Shown here in pieces: positions 14,606 through 20,318 of a stretch of 20,318 nucleotides of DNA. Position numbers and translations under genes: made by a program. Position 1 is the stretch's first letter, and every line of letters starts with the position of its first letter. This stretch comes from UBA1738 sp045658645 (GTDB lineage Bacteria > Bacillota > Clostridia > UBA1381), in NCBI GenBank assembly GCA_045658645.1, contig JAZOVJ010000073.1, forward strand, positions 1 to 20,318, given 5' to 3'. Under the pieces are notes generated by a model. That model was not told the origin of the DNA, ran no database searches, and was given only the letters and a program-made list of their open reading frames with translations.

Positions 14606-16204
14606 ATGTATTCGGAAAAATTCCAGAAATCACTTGCCGCAGTTGAAGCAGCAAGAGAAAAGAATATCGCATTAGAGCCGGATCGTATGACTGCAAAGCA
14701 GAAAGAAGATTTGCTTGCGGCTTTTCATCCGGACTATAAACAGGACCAGTTTGATATACTAAAAATAGGTCCTAATAAGGGAGATAAGGTTCCTACCGAA
14801 CTTGCTGAAATTCTGCAGGCACACAGCCGAATTACTGCAGACAGCGTAAACCTTGAAAACCCTGACTATGAAACAGACGTACTAATCATCGGCGCAGGCG
14901 GTGCGGGAACATCTGCTGCAATCGAGGCACACGAAGCAGGCGCAGATGTTATGATTGTTACAAAGCTTAGAATGGGCGATGCAAACACAATGATGGCAGA
15001 GGGAGGTATTCAGGCGGCTGATAAGCCGAACGATTCACCTGCAATTCACTTTGTAGATGCTTTCGGTGGCGGACACTTCGCTGCGAAAAAGGAGCTTTTG
15101 TCAAAGCTTGTTTGTGACGCTCCTGAGGCTATTTTGTGGCTTTCTAACCTTGGCGTTGAATTTGACAAGGAAGCTGACGGCACAATGGTAACAACTCACG
15201 GCGGCGGCACTCCAAGAAAGAGAATGCACGCTGCAAAAGACTACTCAGGTGCAGAAATTATGAGAACTCTTCGTGACGAAGTTCTAAACCGTAATATTCC
15301 TGTTGTTGATTTTACTTCTGCAATCGAGCTTATTCTTGACGAAAACGGCAACGCAGCAGGTGCTGTGCTTATGAATATGGAAACAAAAGAACTTTTGGTT
15401 GCAAAGGCAAAAACAGTTATTATTGCGACAGGCGGTGCAGGACGTATGCACTATCAGGGTTTCCCGACATCAAACCACTACGGTGCAACTGCTGACGGTC
15501 TTGTTCTTGGTTACCGTGCAGGCGCAAAGCTGCTTTATGCTGAAACTTTGCAGTATCACCCGACAGGCGTTGCATACCCTGAACAGATTTTCGGTGCATT
15601 GGTTACTGAAAAGGTTCGTTCACTTGGTGCAAAGCTTGTAAACGAAAATGGCGAAGTATTTATGCATCCACTTGAAACCCGTGACGTATCAGCGGCATCT
15701 ATCATCCGTGAATGTTCAGAAAGAGATAACGGTGTAGACACAGGAAACGGCAAGGGTGTATGGCTTGATACTCCGATGATTGAAAAAATCGGCGGAGAGG
15801 GAACTATTATGAAGAGAATCCCTGCTATGTGGAGAATGTTCGAAAAGTACGGCATTGATATCAGAAAAGAGCCAATCCTTGTTTACCCGACACTTCACTA
15901 TCAGAACGGCGGATTGGATATTACTGCAGACTGTATGACAACTAATGTAGAGAACTTGTTTGTTGCCGGTGAAGCAGTTGGCGGAATTCACGGTAAGAAC
16001 AGACTGATGGGTAACTCACTTTTAGATATTATCGTATTCGGCAGAAGTGCAGGTAAAAATGCTGCTAAAAAGGCTAAAGACGTATCAGTTGGCAAGCTTT
16101 CGCTTTCACACGTTGAAAAGTTTGAAAAGGAAATTGCAGATGCAGGCATCGTTACTGAAACAGTATCTCCAAAGCTTTTACCGGACTACACGAGAAAAAG
16201 ATAA
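14606..16204 (+). CDS. frdA: Fumarate reductase flavoprotein subunit (soluble type)
   Basis: A 532-residue FAD protein that should reduce fumarate to succinate. The FAD motif is G96-A-G-G-A-G, after a 90-residue N-terminal extension. The fumarate site is complete by family comparison: H318 (H-P-T-G), the proton relay E335-x2-R338 with R359, H431 (H-Y-Q-N-G-G) and R466 (R-L-M-G-N-S). The His that covalently holds FAD in membrane FrdA/SdhA (S-H-T-V-A-A-E-G-G) is replaced by N127 (A-N-T-M-M-A-E-G-G), so FAD should be non-covalent, as in soluble relatives. No frdC/frdD anchor genes exist nearby. L-aspartate oxidase (NadB) is the other family member to consider, but the frdB partner and the mdh-fumC context argue for fumarate reductase. 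The Shine-Dalgarno is AAGGAGG. Confidence 0.9.
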   Translation: MYSEKFQKSLAAVEAAREKNIALEPDRMTAKQKEDLLAAFHPDYKQDQFDILKIGPNKGDKVPTELAEILQAHSRITADSVNLENPDYETDVLIIGAGGAGTSAAIEAHEAGADVMIVTKLRMGDANTMMAEGGIQAADKPNDSPAIHFVDAFGGGHFAAKKELLSKLVCDAPEAILWLSNLGVEFDKEADGTMVTTHGGGTPRKRMHAAKDYSGAEIMRTLRDEVLNRNIPVVDFTSAIELILDENGNAAGAVLMNMETKELLVAKAKTVIIATGGAGRMHYQGFPTSNHYGATADGLVLGYRAGAKLLYAETLQYHPTGVAYPEQIFGALVTEKVRSLGAKLVNENGEVFMHPLETRDVSAASIIRECSERDNGVDTGNGKGVWLDTPMIEKIGGEGTIMKRIPAMWRMFEKYGIDIRKEPILVYPTLHYQNGGLDITADCMTTNVENLFVAGEAVGGIHGKNRLMGNSLLDIIVFGRSAGKNAAKKAKDVSVGKLSLSHVEKFEKEIADAGIVTETVSPKLLPDYTRKR

Positions 16205-16221
16205 GAGGAGATGTTGTTAGG

Positions 16222-17454
16222 ATGAATTTATTTGGTGGCGTTGTGCCTATTACAGGAATAACATTTTTAATGTTTTCTCTTGTTGCTATCCTTGCCATCG
16301 GATATGCAATCGGAAGAATAACAATTAAAGGTATATCGCTGGGCTCTGCAGGAGTATTTCTGGTGGCTTTGGTGTTCGGATGCTTGTTTTACGGCAATTT
16401 AGATGCTCAGCTTCCGGAGTATACAACAAATGCCTTAAAGATTGTTGAAAATTTGGGACTTATACTTTTTGTTACATCAGTCGGATTTATTGCAGGACCT
16501 AAATTCTTCAGTAATATGAAGAAAAACTTTACCTCATATGTATTGTTGGGTTTGGTTATCATATTTACAGGAGCTATTGTTGCAGTAGGCTGTGTATATG
16601 TTGGCAAACTAATGGGCGAAACCGATATGGAAAAGCTTTCTGCGATTGTTTCAGGCTTATTCGCAGGAGCGCTTACATCAACACCTGCGTTTTCAGCCGC
16701 TAAAGCATCGGTGTCAAGCCCTGAACTTGAACAGCTTGTTTCAGTAGGTTACGGTATCGCATATATATTTGGTGTAATCGGTGTTGTATTGTTTGTTCAG
16801 CTTTTACCAAAACTATTAAAGGTAAATATGGACGAAGAAAGAGCCAAGCTTGTTGCTGCTTCAGAAGCAAATGCTTCTAAAAAGTCAGCAGGTAAGCTTT
16901 TGGAGCTTGATGATTTTGGTATTGCACCATTTGCTATTGCGGCTGTAATCGGAATATTTATCGGTATGATAAAAATTCCGCTATCAAGCGAAGGTCTTGA
17001 TGGAACAACCTTCTCACTAACCACAACCGGAGGATGCCTTTTAGCTTCTCTTGTTTTTGGTCACTTCGGAAGAGTTGGCAAAATCAACATTATGCCGTCT
17101 GTAACAACTCTTAAGGTATTCAGAGAACTGGGACTTGTTTTATTCCTTGCAGGAGCAGGTATCTCAGGCGGTGCAAGATTTGTTCAGGAATTTAAGATTG
17201 ACTATTTCATTTATGGCGTAGTAATGACAATTCTGCCTATGATTGTCGGATTTATATTTGCAAAATATATCCTTAAAATCAGTGTTCTTAACATTCTTGG
17301 CTCAATCACAGGCGGTATGACAAGTACACCGGCACTTGGAACGCTTATCCATGTTGCAGGAACAGAGGATGTTGCAGCTGCTTATGCGGCAACTTATCCT
17401 ATTGCGTTGGTGGCGGTTGTGTTCGCATCGCAATTTATTATAATTCTATTTTAA
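16222..17454 (+). CDS. AspT/SucE-family dicarboxylate transporter (putative succinate exporter)
   Basis: A 410-residue integral membrane protein with about ten hydrophobic segments in two homologous halves. Each half carries the family motif T-S-T-P-A, at 152-156 and 367-371, within G-x-x-x-G-[AG]-[LM]-T-S-T-P-A. A charged cytoplasmic linker (about 200-225) joins the halves. It belongs to the aspartate:alanine exchanger family, which includes the Corynebacterium succinate exporter SucE1. Most members have RCK/TrkA-C domains in the centre and reach about 550 residues; this one lacks them. It comes directly after frdA, so succinate efflux is the natural guess; aspartate, malate or another dicarboxylate exchange is possible. 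No signal peptide is needed. Confidence 0.82.
   Translation: MNLFGGVVPITGITFLMFSLVAILAIGYAIGRITIKGISLGSAGVFLVALVFGCLFYGNLDAQLPEYTTNALKIVENLGLILFVTSVGFIAGPKFFSNMKKNFTSYVLLGLVIIFTGAIVAVGCVYVGKLMGETDMEKLSAIVSGLFAGALTSTPAFSAAKASVSSPELEQLVSVGYGIAYIFGVIGVVLFVQLLPKLLKVNMDEERAKLVAASEANASKKSAGKLLELDDFGIAPFAIAAVIGIFIGMIKIPLSSEGLDGTTFSLTTTGGCLLASLVFGHFGRVGKINIMPSVTTLKVFRELGLVLFLAGAGISGGARFVQEFKIDYFIYGVVMTILPMIVGFIFAKYILKISVLNILGSITGGMTSTPALGTLIHVAGTEDVAAAYAATYPIALVAVVFASQFIIILF
17417..17444 (+). promoter_or_regulatory. Possible internal promoter for pckA
   Basis: TTGTGT (17417-17422), a 16-nt spacer and a perfect -10 TATAAT (17439-17444), located in the last codons of the transporter gene. A transcript from here would start about 40 nt before pckA. 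The 35-nt gap before pckA is the largest within the operon, and pckA needs high expression, so an extra promoter is plausible. The -35 is poor. Confidence 0.35.
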
Positions 17455-17489
17455 ATTAAATTAATATAAGAAAGAGAGGAAAAATTTTT

Positions 17490-19094
17490 ATGGCAACAAT
17501 TGATTTAAGTAAGTATGGTATTACAGGAGTGAAGGAAATTATTCACAATCCTTCATATGAAGAACTTTTTGCTGCAGAAACAGATCCTTCATTGGAAGGT
17601 TTTGAAAAGGGTCAGGTAACTGAACTTGGTGCAGTAAACGTTATGACAGGTATCTACACAGGTCGTTCACCTAAGGATAAGTTCATCGTTATGGACGAAA
17701 ATTCAAAGGACACAGTTTGGTGGACATCAGACGAATTCAAGAACGACAACCACCCATGCAGTGAAAGCGCTTGGAAAGAACTAAAGGAAAAGGCTGTTAA
17801 GCAGCTTTCTGACAAGAAGCTTTATGTTGTTGACGTGTTCTGCGGTACTAACGCTGACTCAAGAATGGCAATCAGATTTATTATGGAAGTTGCTTGGCAG
17901 GCTCACTTTGTAACAAATATGTTCATTCTTCCAACTGCTGAAGAACTTGAAAACTTTGAACCAGATTTTGTATGCTACAATGCATCAAAGGCAAAGGTTG
18001 AAAACTACAAGGAATTAGGCCTGAACTCAGAAACTGCAGCAGTATTCAACATTACATCACGTGAACAGGTTATCCTAAACACATGGTATGGTGGAGAAAT
18101 GAAGAAGGGTATGTTCTCAATGATGAACTACTTCCTGCCACTAAAGGGTATGGCTTCAATGCACTGCTCAGCAAACACAGATATGAACGGTGAAAACACA
18201 GCACTATTCTTCGGTCTGTCAGGTACAGGTAAGACAACACTTTCAACAGATCCAAAGCGTCTTCTGATCGGTGACGACGAACACGGTTGGGACGATAACG
18301 GTGTGTTCAACTTTGAAGGCGGTTGCTACGCTAAGGTTATTAATCTTGATAAGGAATCAGAACCAGACATCTATGCTGCAATTAAGAGAAACGCACTTTT
18401 GGAAAACGTTACAGTTGATGAAAACGGCAAGATTGACTTTGCTGATGGTTCAGTTACAGAAAATACTCGTGTATCATATCCAATCGACCACATCGAAAAG
18501 ATTGTACGTCCGGTTTCAGCAGCTCCTGATGCAAAGAACGTAATCTTCTTATCAGCTGACGCTTTTGGAGTACTTCCGCCGGTTTCAATTCTAACACCGG
18601 AACAGGCTCAGTACTACTTCCTTTCAGGCTTCACATCAAAGCTTGCAGGAACAGAACGTGGTATCACAGAACCTACACCAACATTCTCTGCTTGCTTCGG
18701 TCAGGCTTTCTTGGAACTACACCCAACAAAGTATGCTGAAGAACTTGTTAAGAAGATGGAAAAGAGCGGTGCAAAGGCGTACCTTGTAAACACAGGCTGG
18801 AACGGAACAGGCAAGAGAATTTCAATTAAGGATACAAGAGGTATTATTGACGCTATCCTTGACGGTTCAATCCTAAAGGCTGAAACAAAGGAAGTACCTT
18901 ACTTCAACTTTGAAGTTCCTACAGCACTTCCGGGCGTTGATTCAGGAATCCTTGACCCTCGTGACACATACGCTGATGTTGCAGAATGGGAAGCAAAGGC
19001 AAAGGACCTTGCAACACGTTTTGTTAAGAACTTTGATAAGTACACAGGTAACGATGCTGGTAAGGCATTAGTTAAGGCTGGTCCTAACCTTTAA
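17490..19094 (+). CDS. pckA: Phosphoenolpyruvate carboxykinase (ATP)
   Basis: A 534-residue enzyme of standard length for ATP-type PEPCK. It has the kinase-1a P-loop G242-L-S-G-T-G-K-T-T, the metal/ATP-binding D262-D-E-H and the oxaloacetate-site segment G-R-S-P-K-D-K near 57-63. It catalyses oxaloacetate + ATP to PEP + CO2 + ADP and the reverse. In succinate producers growing at high CO2 it runs towards oxaloacetate and saves one ATP. Being last in an operon with mdh, fumC and frdAB supports that direction. It has a GAGAGGA Shine-Dalgarno. Codon use looks more biased than upstream genes (frequent AAC, AAG, ACA, CTA), a sign of high expression. A terminator follows 17 nt after the stop. Confidence 0.96.
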   Translation: MATIDLSKYGITGVKEIIHNPSYEELFAAETDPSLEGFEKGQVTELGAVNVMTGIYTGRSPKDKFIVMDENSKDTVWWTSDEFKNDNHPCSESAWKELKEKAVKQLSDKKLYVVDVFCGTNADSRMAIRFIMEVAWQAHFVTNMFILPTAEELENFEPDFVCYNASKAKVENYKELGLNSETAAVFNITSREQVILNTWYGGEMKKGMFSMMNYFLPLKGMASMHCSANTDMNGENTALFFGLSGTGKTTLSTDPKRLLIGDDEHGWDDNGVFNFEGGCYAKVINLDKESEPDIYAAIKRNALLENVTVDENGKIDFADGSVTENTRVSYPIDHIEKIVRPVSAAPDAKNVIFLSADAFGVLPPVSILTPEQAQYYFLSGFTSKLAGTERGITEPTPTFSACFGQAFLELHPTKYAEELVKKMEKSGAKAYLVNTGWNGTGKRISIKDTRGIIDAILDGSILKAETKEVPYFNFEVPTALPGVDSGILDPRDTYADVAEWEAKAKDLATRFVKNFDKYTGNDAGKALVKAGPNL

Positions 19095-19111
19095 TACTTT
19101 TATTTGAAAAG

Positions 19112-19142
19112 GCACAAATCCGATATGGATTTGTGCTTTTTT
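19112..19142 (+). terminator. Rho-independent terminator of the operon
   Basis: A perfect 10-bp stem (GCACAAATCC 19112-19121 with GGATTTGTGC 19127-19136), a 5-nt loop GATAT and a run of six T's. It sits 17 nt after the pckA stop and closes the operon. Confidence 0.93.
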
Positions 19143-19268
19143 GTTGCTTATTTTAATTCGGAGAATGGCTATAAAAAAGTAAATATATAAACTGTAAAAC
19201 AGATGTCAGCTTGTTTGGGAAAAGTGCAAAAAAAAGTAAAAAATTTTTAATTTTTTTTGGTAATTATA

Positions 19269-19297
19269 TTGACGTTTTGTAACGGTTGTGTTACAAT
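19269..19297 (+). promoter_or_regulatory. Sigma-A promoter of the secreted-protein gene
   Basis: -35 TTGACG (19269-19274), a 17-nt spacer and -10 TACAAT (19292-19297), with an extended -10 TGT before it. The A/T tract directly upstream resembles an UP element. Predicted start near 19304, giving a leader of about 85 nt. Confidence 0.75.
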
Positions 19298-19307
19298 ACA
19301 ATTACAT

Positions 19308-19352
19308 GTAGATATTTATATCTACCTTATCCGTATAGTGCGAATTATACGG
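19308..19352 (+). promoter_or_regulatory. Leader with two consecutive hairpins
   Basis: First an 18-nt perfect palindrome, GTAGATAT-TT-ATATCTAC (19308-19325). Then a 7-bp stem CCGTATA (19331-19337) with TATACGG (19346-19352) around an 8-nt loop. Both lie between the predicted transcription start and the Shine-Dalgarno site. They could stabilise the mRNA 5' end or form an operator. Neither is followed by a T-run, so they are not terminators. Confidence 0.5.
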
Positions 19353-19388
19353 TTATAATAATAAAATTCAAAAAAGGAGGAATGAAAG

Positions 19389-20318
19389 ATGAGATGTAAA
19401 AAATTCTTTGCATTACTACTTTCACTATGCATGGTTGCAAGCTCATTTGTGGCTGTATCAGCGGCGACAGAAAAAGTTATTGATATTAACCTGTCACTTG
19501 ATGATGCAAGCGAACTTACATGGGTGCAACCAGGCGTAACACTTTCTAACGCTGACGACATCGGCGGAAGAAGCAATGTTGTTAAAGCGTCGGGAGTAAA
19601 GGACGCTAATGACAACACAGTTGGTATCATACTACCAGAGGGTTTTGCATTCCAGGAAGGAGACGTTCTTACATATAGTGTGGACGTTTACGCAGAAAGT
19701 GCAATCAACCCTGATATGTGGTTAAAAAACTATGATGGTAGCGAACAAAACCCAGTTGCAAAATTTTATGAAGATCAAATTGATGCAAACTCATGGGTAA
19801 CTGTAACAAAGACATTCACATACGCAGAAATGAATGCCGAGTCAACTACAGGTACATTTGATATAGCAGGTAACTATGCATTCTTCATTTGCCCAAGAGT
19901 AGATGTAGCATTAGACGTATATCTTGACAACCTTTCTTTTACAGTTACAAGAACAACTCCGGAACCAACTCCAGAGGTAACTTCGATTCAGTTGTCTGCA
20001 ACAGGAACAACAAGAATTAACGGTAGTGATTATACTGAATCTACTGTGAGCAAAACAATAGTAAATGGTACAAATCTTATACTACAAAAAACTGCGGCAG
20101 GAAACACAGTAACATACACAGTAAACGCACCTGTTGCGGGATATTACAGAGCAGCTATTGCAGCCGGCATTGATAAAACAGCGAATTCCGGTTCAGTTGA
20201 CTGGTCAATATTAAACGCTCCGACATTGCTCTCAGATAAAAACTCGGACTATGCAATAGACGGATGGAGCTATAAATGTAGAAACTATGATTTGGGAAGT
20301 ATATACTTAAATCAGGGC
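19389..20318 (+). CDS. Secreted protein with carbohydrate-binding-like domains (3' end outside window)
   Basis: An open frame of 310 codons from ATG 19389 to the last base, with no stop, so the gene continues beyond the window. Residues 1-25 are a signal peptide (R-C-K-K, then a hydrophobic core) with a likely cleavage at V-S-A|A. Residues 30-187 look like a CBM4/9-type beta-sandwich ending in the typical Y-L-D-N-L-S-F strand. A short Thr/Pro linker (T-P-E-P-T-P-E) follows near 190-200. The second domain (about 202-310) has A-G-N-T-V-T-Y-T-V-N-A-P and A-G-Y-Y-R, as in CBM6/35 modules. The catalytic part, if any, must lie downstream. It is probably a cell-surface or secreted polysaccharide-acting protein. 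The CBM family is inferred from pattern, not alignment. It has its own promoter and is not part of the fermentation operon. Confidence 0.82.
   Translation, partial: MRCKKFFALLLSLCMVASSFVAVSAATEKVIDINLSLDDASELTWVQPGVTLSNADDIGGRSNVVKASGVKDANDNTVGIILPEGFAFQEGDVLTYSVDVYAESAINPDMWLKNYDGSEQNPVAKFYEDQIDANSWVTVTKTFTYAEMNAESTTGTFDIAGNYAFFICPRVDVALDVYLDNLSFTVTRTTPEPTPEVTSIQLSATGTTRINGSDYTESTVSKTIVNGTNLILQKTAAGNTVTYTVNAPVAGYYRAAIAAGIDKTANSGSVDWSILNAPTLLSDKNSDYAIDGWSYKCRNYDLGSIYLNQG

Larger units (their letters stand above)
19143..19388. other. Non-coding region between the operon and the secreted-protein gene
   Basis: There is no gene here. It contains an A/T tract (about 19228-19258) right upstream of a -35 that may act as an UP element, the promoter and the two-hairpin leader listed separately, and a strong Shine-Dalgarno (AAGGAGG at 19374-19380, 8 nt before ATG 19389). 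Confidence 0.75.

Noticed and set aside
19322..19630. Minus-strand 102-codon ORF near the right end
   Set aside because: It is antisense to the secreted-protein gene, whose + strand frame has a signal peptide, Shine-Dalgarno and promoter.
1..20318. CRISPR arrays, insertion sequences, attachment sites, tRNA or rRNA genes
   Set aside because: No regularly spaced repeats, transposase or integrase genes, terminal inverted repeats or tRNA/rRNA-like sequences were seen.

Overview
The window is AT-rich DNA coding almost entirely on the + strand. Its gene families, Shine-Dalgarno sites and codon use point to a strictly anaerobic, fermentative member of the Bacillota (class Clostridia), probably a gut or rumen-type plant-polymer fermenter. 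The organism call is inference from gene content; no rRNA or tRNA lies in the window.

Positions 289 to 19094 read as one very long operon, roughly 17 genes with gaps of at most 35 nt and many 4-13 nt overlaps. It starts from a sigma-A-like promoter at 190-218, with two Rex-like operators just upstream, and ends at a strong intrinsic terminator at 19112-19142. Block 1 (289-5076) is a hydrogen module: two tandem NuoE-like [2Fe-2S] ferredoxins, a sensory [FeFe] hydrogenase with a PAS domain, a SpoIIE-type phosphatase and a catalytic monomeric [FeFe] hydrogenase. Block 2 (5108-7451) holds an LDH-fold dehydrogenase with a malate dehydrogenase active-site loop, and class II fumarase. Block 3 (7467-13905) is an electron-bifurcating HdrBCA-MvhD core plus three Flox/sulfhydrogenase-like subunits. 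The FAD/NAD subunit is interrupted by an in-frame TGA. Block 4 (13918-16204) is a soluble two-subunit fumarate reductase without a membrane anchor. Block 5 (16222-19094) is an AspT/SucE-type dicarboxylate carrier and ATP-forming PEP carboxykinase.

Together these encode a complete CO2-fixing succinate branch: PEP to oxaloacetate (PckA), malate (Mdh), fumarate (FumC), succinate (FrdAB), then export. The Hdr-Flox block sits directly between fumarase and fumarate reductase. This suggests that NADH oxidation is bifurcated to fumarate and ferredoxin, with reduced ferredoxin disposed of as H2 by the co-encoded hydrogenase and the whole set tuned by H2 and NADH sensing. A soluble, bifurcating, NADH-dependent fumarate reductase of this kind is the most interesting hypothesis here.

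After the terminator, a separate promoter (19269-19297) drives a 5'-partial-length gene (19389 to the window edge) for a secreted protein with two carbohydrate-binding-like beta-sandwich domains.
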